5,916 nucleotides of DNA, taken from positions 1 to 5,916 of the forward strand of contig QGUO01000240.1 of NCBI GenBank assembly GCA_003242495.1, read 5' to 3'. Below the pieces are notes generated by a model. It was not told the origin of the DNA, ran no database searches, and saw only the letters and a list, made by a program, of their open reading frames with translations. Positions 1 through 5,740 of the stretch are shown here, one piece after another (positions within the stretch are counted from its first letter, which is position 1; each line of letters opens with the position of its first letter). Origin of the DNA: Pseudomonadota bacterium (GTDB taxonomy: Bacteria > Pseudomonadota > Gammaproteobacteria > Steroidobacterales > Steroidobacteraceae). Position numbers and translations under genes: made by a program.

Positions 1-374
1 CTCGAGGTCGGCTCGACGCTCGCTGCGTTGAGCGCCGCGAAGAAGGCATCGAGGCCGCTGTTGATCCCGGACTGATCGTCACCGAGCACGTGCTCGAGCT
101 GCGTGAAGTAGGTCTGCGCGACGCTGCGCTGCCCGAGCTCGGAGGCCGCGCTCCAGAGCTGCAGGCTCTTGTAGCCGTCACTGAAGCGCTGCAACGCGGA
201 GACCGCCACCCCGCTGCCGGGGCTGAGCCGGCCCTGCAGGGGCTGCACCGATCCGAGCACCACACCCTGGCGGGTGTAGCCCGGGGTCATGGCGTTGGCG
301 ATGTTCTGGCTGGCGGCCGACAACGCGGCCTGGGCGGCGAGCGCGCCGGACAAGGCATTGTGGATGATGCTCAT
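1..374 (-). CDS. flgK: Flagellar hook-filament junction protein FlgK (HAP1), N-terminal fragment
   Basis: The first 124 codons are present, open to the left edge of the window; most of the protein (usually 450-650 residues or more) lies outside. The N-terminus reads MSIIHNALSGALAAQAALSA followed by ASQNIANAMTPGYTRQGVVL, the standard FlgK pattern with Ser-X-Asn-Ile-Ala-Asn and Thr-Pro-Gly-Tyr-X-Arg-Gln at about 22-36. Further matches are GSGVAVSALQRFSDGY (53-68), then QLWSAASELG and the helix ending LEHVLGDDQSGINSGLDAFF (93-112), which corresponds to the family's stretch before the variable domain. FlgK is a type III export substrate that replaces the FlgD cap at the hook tip and starts the hook-filament junction with FlgL. 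Its start overlaps the flgJ stop by four bases. No cysteine is seen in the visible part. Confidence 0.95.
   Translation of the reverse strand, partial: MSIIHNALSGALAAQAALSAASQNIANAMTPGYTRQGVVLGSVQPLQGRLSPGSGVAVSALQRFSDGYKSLQLWSAASELGQRSVAQTYFTQLEHVLGDDQSGINSGLDAFFAALNAASVEPTS
371..374 (-). promoter_or_regulatory. ATGA stop/start overlap coupling flgJ to flgK
   Basis: The last base pairs of flgJ and the first of flgK share ATGA: the flgK ATG is 374-372 and the flgJ TGA is 373-371. The sequence just upstream (GGTAAGCAGGT) is a weak ribosome binding site at poor spacing, so flgK translation probably depends on ribosomes finishing flgJ. Confidence 0.75.
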
Positions 375-808
375 ACCTGCTTACCGTCGGCGTTCGGGCC
401 GGCTGCGGATGGATGATCCGTAGAGGCGACCGCCGGCGCGCGATTCTTAAGGGGCGGCGCCACGGGATCCGGCAGCAACTGGCTCAGGATGACATCGGCG
501 ATGCCGAAGGCGCGCTGGGCGGCGAGCGCATCGGCGAGCGCCACGTCGGCCATGTCGAGCATGTCCTGCGCCGTGCGCTGACCGTAAATGCTGTCCTCGC
601 CGGCGATCTCCCGGGTGGCGCTGCGCATCTGGCGCAGCATCTGGGCGATGAAAAAGCTTTCGAACTGCTCGGCCGCCGCGGCCGCCTGGGCGCGGTACTC
701 GGGCGTGAAGCGTGAATCCGCCGCCGGCGCCGGCGGGCGCTCGGTGAGCCCGGCGGTGGCGACGGCCGCGCCCGGGCCGCTCGCGCCGATGAAGGCGTTC
801 AGGGTCAT
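371..808 (-). CDS. flgJ: Rod-binding protein FlgJ, single-domain form without peptidoglycan hydrolase domain
   Basis: A 145-residue protein matching the N-terminal half of FlgJ, the exported factor that caps or scaffolds rod assembly in the periplasm. After a variable Ala/Pro-rich leader (about 1-35) comes the rod-binding domain: AAAAEQFESFFIAQMLRQMR (43-62), EDSIYGQRTAQDML (71-84), then an amphipathic helix and GIADVILSQL (102-111). A low-complexity Pro/Ala-rich tail (about 113-145, including DPVAPPLKNRAPA) ends at TGA. Enteric FlgJ is about 310 residues, with a C-terminal beta-N-acetylglucosaminidase (muramidase-like) domain; that domain is absent here. The absence is not a visible frameshift: the flgK start overlaps the flgJ stop, leaving no room for hidden domain sequence. 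No signal peptide and no cysteine. The single-domain form is known in other bacterial groups, where a separate hydrolase does the wall cutting. Confidence 0.94.
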   Translation of the reverse strand: MTLNAFIGASGPGAAVATAGLTERPPAPAADSRFTPEYRAQAAAAAEQFESFFIAQMLRQMRSATREIAGEDSIYGQRTAQDMLDMADVALADALAAQRAFGIADVILSQLLPDPVAPPLKNRAPAVASTDHPSAAGPNADGKQV

Positions 809-863
809 TGCGCCTCGATCCCTCCGTTGTCTCTCAGACGGTGTCGCGCTGCGTGGCGGACCG
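809..863 (-). other. flgI-flgJ intergenic gap (55 nt)
   Basis: The gap holds the flgJ ribosome binding signals and little else. A short GTCT/AGAC inverted repeat with a 3-nt loop is visible just upstream of the flgJ site, but it is only a 4-bp stem with no T run, so it is not a credible terminator. No promoter is recognisable. Confidence 0.55.
813..825 (-). promoter_or_regulatory. Two candidate ribosome binding sites of flgJ
   Basis: On the minus strand GGAGGG (825-820) lies 11 nt and GAGG (816-813) lies 4 nt before the ATG at 808. The first is the stronger match but somewhat far, the second is weaker but somewhat close. Either supports the annotated start; there is no in-frame ATG just upstream. 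Confidence 0.55.
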
Positions 864-1997
864 TCAGATCACGATCAGCTCGCCTTCGATCGCACCGGCC
901 CGATCCAGCGCCTGCAGGATGGCCATGAGATCGTCGGGGGTTGCGCCGGTGCTGTTGACGGTGTCGATGATGGCCTGCAGGTCGACGCCCGCCGGCCAAC
1001 GGAACATCGGGCCGGCCTCCTGCTCGACCTCCACGTCCGAGCGCGGCACCACCACGGTCTCGCCGCGGCCCAGGGGAGCCGGCTGGCTCACTTGCGGGGT
1101 CTCCGAGATCACCACGCGCAGCGCGCCATGGGAGACGGCGGCCGAATGCACCCGCACGCCCTCGGCGATGACCACGGTGCCCGTCCGGGAATTGAAGATC
1201 ACCTTGGGCGGCAGGTCGCCCACGTCGACCACCAGCGACTCCAGCGCGGCGACGAAGGCCACCCGGTCGGTGGGATCCTGGGGCGCCAGCACTTCCACGC
1301 TGGTGGCATTACGGGTCGTGGCGATCTCGCCGAACCGGCTGTTGATGGCGCGCACGATGTTGGTGGCGGTCTGGAAGCTCGGCAGCTTGAGGCTGAGCTG
1401 GACGGTCGGACGCGTGTCGAAATCACTGTCGATCTCGCGCTCGATGGTTGCGCCGTTCGGAATGCGCCCCGAGGTCGGCGAATTGACCGTGACACTCGAG
1501 CCGCTCGCGCCCTGTGCCGAGACCCCGCCGACGACCAGATTGCCCTGGGCGAGCGCATAGACTTCGCCGTCCGCCGCGCGCAGCGGCGTGAGCAGCAGCA
1601 GGCCGCCGCGCAGGCTCTTGGCATCGCCCAAGGAGGAGACCGTGACGTCGATGGTCTGGCCCTTGCGATAGCCGGGCGGGAACACCGCGCTCACCATCAC
1701 CGTGGCGACGTTTTTCAGGCGCAGGTCGCGCCCTTCCGGCATGCGCACCCCGAATTGCTTGAGCATGTTCGCGACCGATTGGCCGGCGAATCTCACCTGG
1801 GTGCTGTCGCCGGTGCCCTGCAGGCCCACCACCAGGCCGTAGCCGAGCAGCTGGTTCTCGCGCACGCCTTCCACATTGACCAGCGAGCGCAACGGCTTGG
1901 CGGAACGCGTCGTCGCATCCTGCGCGGCGGCGCCCGGCGCGCCCAGCGCCGTCGCGAGCCACAGCGTGGCGAGCAGCATGGAACGGCATACCTTCAT
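864..1997 (-). CDS. flgI: Flagellar P-ring protein FlgI
   Basis: A 377-residue precursor of the periplasmic P-ring subunit, which forms the bushing at the peptidoglycan layer around the FlgG rod. Residues 1-25 look like a Sec signal peptide: Lys2 and Arg5, a hydrophobic Leu/Ala stretch, and a likely cleavage after Ala-Ala-Ala at 23-25, leaving Gln26. The mature protein shows the family hallmarks [18 protein letters not shown] (48-65), [20 protein letters not shown] (94-113), [20 protein letters not shown] (128-147), AQGNLVVGG (150-158), [11 protein letters not shown] (178-188) and [13 protein letters not shown] (271-283). It closes with [20 protein letters not shown] and then [20 protein letters not shown], the usual FlgI C-terminus. 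Length is normal (enteric precursor about 365). The only cysteine is Cys4 in the signal peptide, so the mature chain cannot form the internal disulfide described for the E. coli protein. In many genomes the chaperone FlgA assists P-ring assembly; it is not in this window. The stop is TGA. Confidence 0.98.
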   Translation of the reverse strand: MKVCRSMLLATLWLATALGAPGAAAQDATTRSAKPLRSLVNVEGVRENQLLGYGLVVGLQGTGDSTQVRFAGQSVANMLKQFGVRMPEGRDLRLKNVATVMVSAVFPPGYRKGQTIDVTVSSLGDAKSLRGGLLLLTPLRAADGEVYALAQGNLVVGGVSAQGASGSSVTVNSPTSGRIPNGATIEREIDSDFDTRPTVQLSLKLPSFQTATNIVRAINSRFGEIATTRNATSVEVLAPQDPTDRVAFVAALESLVVDVGDLPPKVIFNSRTGTVVIAEGVRVHSAAVSHGALRVVISETPQVSQPAPLGRGETVVVPRSDVEVEQEAGPMFRWPAGVDLQAIIDTVNSTGATPDDLMAILQALDRAGAIEGELIVI

Positions 1998-2002
1998 GGC
2001 GA

Positions 2003-2006
2003 CCTC
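2003..2006 (-). promoter_or_regulatory. Ribosome binding site of flgI
   Basis: GAGG on the minus strand, five nucleotides before the flgI ATG at 1997 and immediately after the flgH TGA. The tight layout suggests reinitiation or coupled translation of flgI after flgH. Confidence 0.65.
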
Positions 2007-2007
2007 G

Positions 2008-2688
2008 TCAGAACGGCATCCAGGGGCTGGTGAAAAAGCGCGTCAGCCACCCGGCGGAGTTCGCATCGTTGAGCGGACCGCGGCCGGAGTACGCGATGCG
2101 CGCATTGGCGATGCGCTGCGAGGAGACCCGGTTCTCGCTGTCGATGTCGGTGGCGCGCACGAAGCCGGCCAGGCGCACGAACTCCTCGCCCTGGTTCAGG
2201 TACACGCTTTTCTCGCCGCTCACGCGCAGCAGCCCGTTCGGCAGCACTTCCTCGACGATCACGGTGATGGAGCCCTGCAGCACGTTTTGCTGGGTGCTCA
2301 CCGCGTTGCCGCTGAACTCGCGCTCACCGCCGATGGCGATGTCGGAGTCGATTTCCCGTCCGCCGACCACCGCGCGCGGGAACGCGATGCTGCTCTGCTT
2401 GCCGAAGCGCGTGTCGGCGCTCTTTCTGGCCTGCGTGGTTTCCTGCAGCACCACGGTGAGCACGTCGCCGGGCCGGAACGCACGCGTATCGGCCACCAGC
2501 GTCCAGGGCACCTCGGGCGTGAACACCCCGCCCGCCTCGCCCTTGGGGCGCGGCGCCACCTGCGGCTCGCGCGCCGCCTCGTAGGCAGGCGGCGCCGGCG
2601 GCATCACCACGGCACAGCCCGAGAGCGCCCCGGCGCTCGCGAGCGCGATGGCGCGCCACGCGCACCTGAGGTTGGATGGGCTCAGCAT
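2008..2688 (-). CDS. flgH: Flagellar L-ring lipoprotein FlgH
   Basis: A 226-residue outer-membrane lipoprotein that forms the L ring, the bushing around the distal rod. The N-terminal signal (residues 1-24) has positive residues at Arg8 and Arg12, a short Ala/Leu-rich stretch, and the lipobox Leu-Ser-Gly-Cys at 22-25. The lipidated Cys25 is followed by Ala, not Asp, which fits sorting to the outer membrane. A Pro/Ala-rich linker (about 29-50) follows. The conserved domain carries [20 protein letters not shown] (71-90), [20 protein letters not shown] (137-156), [20 protein letters not shown] (158-177) and [13 protein letters not shown] (192-204), and ends in the typical Gly-Trp-Leu-Thr-Arg-Phe-Phe (213-219). 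Length is normal for the family (about 230). It is exported by Sec, unlike its rod and hook neighbours. The TGA stop is 10 nt before flgI, and the flgI ribosome site lies within that gap. Confidence 0.98.
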   Translation of the reverse strand: MLSPSNLRCAWRAIALASAGALSGCAVVMPPAPPAYEAAREPQVAPRPKGEAGGVFTPEVPWTLVADTRAFRPGDVLTVVLQETTQARKSADTRFGKQSSIAFPRAVVGGREIDSDIAIGGEREFSGNAVSTQQNVLQGSITVIVEEVLPNGLLRVSGEKSVYLNQGEEFVRLAGFVRATDIDSENRVSSQRIANARIAYSGRGPLNDANSAGWLTRFFTSPWMPF

Positions 2689-2694
2689 GGCCGG

Positions 2695-2699
2695 CTCCC
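2695..2699 (-). promoter_or_regulatory. Ribosome binding site of flgH
   Basis: GGGAG on the minus strand in the 13-nt flgG-flgH gap, six nucleotides before the flgH ATG at 2688. Good spacing, and it supports that ATG. Confidence 0.7.
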
Positions 2700-2701
2700 G
2701 G

Positions 2702-3490
2702 TCAGCGCATCGCCTGCGCGAGGTACTGCATCATGTTGTCGGCCGCCGAGAGCACCTTGGTGTTCATTTCGTAGGTGCGCTGGGCCGCGATCATCTCCAC
2801 CATCTCTTCGACGACCTGGACGTTCGAGCCCTCGAGCGCGCCCTGCTTGAGCTTGCCGAGCGCATCCTCGCCCGGCACACCCTCGGTGGGGATGCCGCTC
2901 GCCAGCGTCTCCTGGTAGAGATTGTCGCCGAGGGCCAGCAGCCCGGCCGGATTCACGAAATGCGCGAGCATGATCTGTCCGATCTCGACCGGCGCCGCTT
3001 CCCCCGGCACCGTCACCGCGACCACGCCGTTCTCGCCGATGGTCACATCGGTGGCGTTGGTCGGCAGCACGATCTCCGGCACCAGCGGCAGACCCTGGCC
3101 GTTCACCAGCCGGCCCTCGGCATCGACCTGCAGCTGCCCGGCGCGGGTGTAGCCGATCTCGCCGTTGGCCATCAGCACCTGCAGGAAGCCCTGTCCGACG
3201 ATGGCCACGTCCAGCGATTGGCCGGTGGTCTGCAGATTGCCGGTGGTAAACACCTTCTGCGTGCCCACCAGCCGTGTGCCATTGCCCAGCTGCACACCCG
3301 AAGGCGACATGGTGTCGTCGTCGTTGGCCGCGCCCGGCTGGCGCTCGATCCGATAGAACAGATCCTCGAACACCACGCGGTCGCGCTTGAAGCCGACGGT
3401 GTTGACGTTGGCGAGGTTGTTGGCGATGGCCTGCAGCTTGGCATCCTGCGCCTGCACGCCGGTCTTGCTGATCCACATTGCGGGATTCAT
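2702..3490 (-). CDS. flgG: Flagellar distal rod protein FlgG
   Basis: A 262-residue distal rod subunit, almost exactly the standard length (260-262). It forms the stiff drive shaft through the P and L rings. The N-terminus MNPAMWISKTGVQAQ has the FlgG hallmark Trp-Ile-X-Lys-Thr-Gly. Residues 23-37 give ANNLANVNTVGFKRD. Residues 41-54, FEDLFYRIERQPGA, are the FlgG-specific stretch that makes the rod rigid rather than flexible like the hook. The core has LDVAIVGQGFLQV (93-105) and YTRAGQLQVD. The C-terminal helix is EGSNVQVVEEMVEMIAAQRT, then YEMNTKVLSAADNMM. No signal peptide, so export is through the flagellar type III apparatus. It contains no cysteine. It lies 33 nt after flgF and 13 nt before flgH, and ends in TGA. 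It is clearly a paralogue of the upstream FlgF, including a 25/27-base match in the DNA of the rod motif. Confidence 0.98.
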   Translation of the reverse strand: MNPAMWISKTGVQAQDAKLQAIANNLANVNTVGFKRDRVVFEDLFYRIERQPGAANDDDTMSPSGVQLGNGTRLVGTQKVFTTGNLQTTGQSLDVAIVGQGFLQVLMANGEIGYTRAGQLQVDAEGRLVNGQGLPLVPEIVLPTNATDVTIGENGVVAVTVPGEAAPVEIGQIMLAHFVNPAGLLALGDNLYQETLASGIPTEGVPGEDALGKLKQGALEGSNVQVVEEMVEMIAAQRTYEMNTKVLSAADNMMQYLAQAMR

Positions 3491-3499
3491 GTCATGTCG

Positions 3500-3504
3500 C
3501 TCCT
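3500..3504 (-). promoter_or_regulatory. Ribosome binding site of flgG
   Basis: AGGAG on the minus strand, nine nucleotides before the flgG ATG at 3490. A closer ATG at 3495-3493 (4 nt away) opens only ATG-ACA-TGA and overlaps the true start in another frame. The FlgG family start Met-X-X-X-Met/Leu-Trp-Ile-X-Lys-Thr-Gly supports the ATG at 3490. Confidence 0.7.
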
Positions 3505-3523
3505 GTCGCTCCCGGGCGCCGCA

Positions 3524-4252
3524 TCAGGCACGCAGCAGGCGGTTGCCTGCCTCGGCCATGGCGTCGGCGGCGCTGTACAACTTCATCTGCACTTCGAACT
3601 CGCGCGTGAGATTCATCGTGGCCACCAGCTCCTCGATGGCCGAGACGTTGCTGCCCTCGAGATGCGCACTGCGCACCTGCACGTCCGGATCCGCCGGCAG
3701 CGGCTCGCCCGTGCGGGTGACGATGAGGCCGGCCTCGTTCTTCACGACTTCATCGGCCGCAGGGCGCACCCGCTTGAGCTGATCGACCGGGATCAGCTCC
3801 TGCTGACCGGGCGCCTGGATGTGGATGATGCCGTCCGGTCCGATCTCCACACGCGTGTGCTCGGGCAGCACGATCGGCCCGCCATCGCCGAGCACCGGGC
3901 GTCCGTTCACGGTGAGCCGACCCTGCTCGTCCAGGGTCAGGTTGCCGGCGCGGGTATAGGCCTCCCCGCCCTGCCATTCGACCGCGAAGTAGCCCTGCCC
4001 CACGATGGCGACGTCGAGCTCGCGCCCGGTGGCGCGCAGCTGTCCCTCGCGCGTGGAGACCGCATTGGCGTGCAGGCGGCTCATGTGCCGGGCGTCATAG
4101 CCGTAGCCGCTCGTGACCGCCTGGCTGGTCGCGAGCTCGAGGTCGGCGCGAAAGCCGTCCGTGTTGACATTGGCCAGGTTGTTGGCGTGCACCTGCTGGG
4201 CGCGCAATGCGCGCTCAGCGCCGCTCATGACCGTATAGATGAGTGCGTCCAC
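3524..4252 (-). CDS. flgF: Flagellar proximal rod protein FlgF (GTG start)
   Basis: A 242-residue rod protein that polymerises in the periplasmic part of the basal-body axle between FlgB/FlgC and FlgG. The N-terminus reads (M)DALIYTVMSGAERALRAQQ, followed by ANNLANVNTDGFRADL at about 23-38, which closely matches the FlgF pattern of a Leu-Ile-Tyr-Thr-X-Met-Ser-Gly start and the rod motif Ala-Asn-Asn-X-Ala-Asn. The core has ELDVAIVGQGYFAVE (78-92) and AYTRAGNLTLDEQGRL. The C-terminal helix has EGSNVSAIEELVATMNLTRE and FEVQMKLYSAADAM, ending LLRA. The reading frame is open far upstream into flgE in another frame, so a naive longest-ORF call would give 491 residues; the correct start is GTG at 4252, judged by homology and by the GGAG six bases upstream. 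Starting at the later ATG (codon 9) would remove part of the conserved N-terminal helix. Length is close to the usual 245-250. It contains no cysteine and ends in TGA. Confidence 0.95.
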   Translation of the reverse strand: MDALIYTVMSGAERALRAQQVHANNLANVNTDGFRADLELATSQAVTSGYGYDARHMSRLHANAVSTREGQLRATGRELDVAIVGQGYFAVEWQGGEAYTRAGNLTLDEQGRLTVNGRPVLGDGGPIVLPEHTRVEIGPDGIIHIQAPGQQELIPVDQLKRVRPAADEVVKNEAGLIVTRTGEPLPADPDVQVRSAHLEGSNVSAIEELVATMNLTREFEVQMKLYSAADAMAEAGNRLLRA

Positions 4253-4258
4253 GACGGG

Positions 4259-4262
4259 CTCC
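4259..4262 (-). promoter_or_regulatory. Ribosome binding site deciding the GTG start of flgF
   Basis: GGAG on the minus strand lies six nucleotides before the GTG at 4252-4250, just after or touching the flgE stop region. No ATG is available at this position, so this site is the main evidence for GTG initiation of flgF. Confidence 0.75.
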
Positions 4263-4263
4263 G

Positions 4264-5676
4264 TCAGACGGCCTGCATGAGCGCGTGCATCATGTCGTTC
4301 TGCGTGGAGATCACCTTGGTGTTCGCCTGGTAGTTGCGCTGCGCGGACATCAGGTTGACGAGCTGCTCGGTGAGATCCACGTTCGACTGCTCCAGCGTGG
4401 ACGGCGTGAGCTTGCCGGCCAGGCCGGCGCCCGGTGTCGAGTACAAGGCGGCCCCGGAGGCCTGCGAACTCATCCAGGCGGTGTCGCCGACCGGCGCAAG
4501 GCCTTCTTCGTTCGGGAAGGTTGCCAGCGCGATGGTGCCGGCGCGCTGTTTCATGCCATTGCTGTAGACCGCCATCAGCGTGCCATCCTCTTCGATCTGC
4601 ACCCCGGTCAGCGCGCCCGAGGCATTGCCATTGGCCACGTTCACGTACGTGGCGCTGCTGCCGGCGAACTGCGTCGTGCCGGTGTAGTTCACCGCCAGCG
4701 ACAGCGGGGTGGCGCCCGGCGGGGTGCCGAGGCCGATCGAGACGAGCGGCACGGTGGGCTGCCAATCCTTGGGAGCGGGATAGGGCTTGGGTGCGATGGG
4801 CACGCCATTGACCGTGCTGATCTGGCCGTCCGTGGTGAACGCGATGACGGCGGAGTTCCCTGGCGGGACCGCGGTGCCGGCGTAGATCACTTCCCAGAGC
4901 TCCGGCGTCCCAGTGACCGGGTCCGCCGGGATGTGGTTGATCGTGATGTCGGGGTGCGACGCCAGGTAGCTCGGATCGGAGGCGGTCGTCACCGTCCACG
5001 GGGAGCCGTCCACCGACACCGCCGTGGGGCCGACCTGGTTGCCGTCGAAAGTGTAGTAAACCGTCACCTCGTTCGTGTTGGTCTTGACGAAGTATTGGGT
5101 CACGCTGTGCTCGGTGCCGAGCGAGTCATGCACCACCGACACCGCCGAGCTGTTGTAGGTCAGCGGGTCGTCCTTGTTGAAGCCGCCGGTGCGCACGGCC
5201 CAGTCGGCCGAGAAGTTCCCGAGATACTCCAGGCGGTCGCTCGGCGTGGCGGGAATCTGCCCGGCGCGCACCACCAGGTCGCCCATCCTGCCGAGCGCGT
5301 GACCCTGCTCGTCGGCCTCGTAGCCTTGGACCCGGCGCCCGAAGGCATCCACCACATAACCTTCCCTGTCGACCGAGAAGATGCCCACGCGGGTATAGAC
5401 CTCCACGCCCGACGCATCGCGGGTCACGAAAAAGCCGCGTCCCTGGATCGAGGCGTCCAGCGCGCGACCGGTGGTCAGCACGTTGCCGCCGATGCCGATG
5501 CTTTGGGTGAGGGAGGCGGCCTCCACGCCGGCGGGCTGGGTGCCGGCGTACATGGTCGCGAAGTTCACCCGGCTCGACTTGAAGCCATAGGTGCCGGAGT
5601 TGGCGATGTTGTGGCTGATGGTCGTCAGCTCATTGGTCACGGCACTGAGGCCGGAGAGCGCGATATTGAAACTCAT
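4264..5676 (-). CDS. flgE: Flagellar hook protein FlgE
   Basis: A 470-residue FlgE, the subunit that polymerises into the curved hook (universal joint) outside the cell after type III export. Residues 3-33 form the flagellar rod/hook N-terminal motif, with LSGLSAVTNELTTISHNIAN and then the Gly-Thr-Tyr-Gly-Phe-Lys signature. Residues about 68-120 hold the conserved core pattern TTGRALDASIQGRGFF, YTRVGIFSVDREGYVVD and RRVQGY. Residues about 150-350 are the variable surface domain (FlgE D2 type). Residues about 424-468 are the C-terminal helix with EQSNVDLTEQLVNLMSAQRN and YQANTKVI. There is no signal peptide, as expected for a type III substrate. It is about 70 residues longer than the enteric hook protein (about 400), the extra length lying in the middle domain. 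It contains no cysteine. The ATG is well placed behind an AGAGGA site. It ends in TGA, 11 nt before flgF. Confidence 0.97.
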   Translation of the reverse strand: MSFNIALSGLSAVTNELTTISHNIANSGTYGFKSSRVNFATMYAGTQPAGVEAASLTQSIGIGGNVLTTGRALDASIQGRGFFVTRDASGVEVYTRVGIFSVDREGYVVDAFGRRVQGYEADEQGHALGRMGDLVVRAGQIPATPSDRLEYLGNFSADWAVRTGGFNKDDPLTYNSSAVSVVHDSLGTEHSVTQYFVKTNTNEVTVYYTFDGNQVGPTAVSVDGSPWTVTTASDPSYLASHPDITINHIPADPVTGTPELWEVIYAGTAVPPGNSAVIAFTTDGQISTVNGVPIAPKPYPAPKDWQPTVPLVSIGLGTPPGATPLSLAVNYTGTTQFAGSSATYVNVANGNASGALTGVQIEEDGTLMAVYSNGMKQRAGTIALATFPNEEGLAPVGDTAWMSSQASGAALYSTPGAGLAGKLTPSTLEQSNVDLTEQLVNLMSAQRNYQANTKVISTQNDMMHALMQAV

Positions 5677-5740
5677 GCGGGAATCCTCTGTTGGTTCCTG
5701 AATCGGTGGATACGCTGCGCTTGCGATCGCTCGCTCACGG
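5677..5740 (-). other. flgD-flgE intergenic gap (64 nt)
   Basis: This is the widest gap in the window. I see no convincing sigma-70, sigma-28 or sigma-54 promoter and no hairpin followed by a T run. It contains an 8-bp palindrome GCGATCGC at 5723-5730 and the flgE ribosome binding site near its downstream end. Read-through from flgD to flgE is the simplest interpretation. Confidence 0.6.
5684..5689 (-). promoter_or_regulatory. Ribosome binding site of flgE
   Basis: AGAGGA on the minus strand, seven nucleotides before the ATG at 5676-5674. The spacing is near ideal and supports that ATG as the flgE start. Confidence 0.75.

Noticed and set aside
371..420. Frameshift truncating flgJ
   Set aside because: flgK begins on the flgJ stop with a fully conserved N-terminus, so no hydrolase-domain sequence remains in any frame between them.
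809..863. Terminator or regulatory hairpin between flgI and flgJ
   Set aside because: Only a 4-bp stem is visible and there is no T run; flgJ also has its own ribosome site and fits in the operon.
588..2033. Long plus-strand open frame of 481 codons opposite flgH/flgI/flgJ
   Set aside because: It is the mirror of highly conserved minus-strand genes. Its translation is rich in Arg, His and Ala with no family motif, as expected when GC-rich codon use removes antisense stops.
2648..4333. Plus-strand open frame of 561 codons opposite flgF and flgG
   Set aside because: Same antisense artefact: His/Asp/Arg/Leu-rich translation, no recognisable domain, and it lies wholly over real rod genes.
4569..4585. 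Possible sigma-54 promoter on the minus strand (TGGCACG followed by CTGATGGCGG) within flgE
   Set aside because: The -24 half looks good, but the -12 half lacks the TTGC core, and the site lies inside a conserved coding region far from any gene start.
5723..5730. GCGATCGC palindrome in the flgD-flgE gap
   Set aside because: The sequence is the 8-mer known as HIP1 in cyanobacteria, but a single copy in GC-rich DNA is expected by chance, and it does not extend into a stable hairpin or a terminator.
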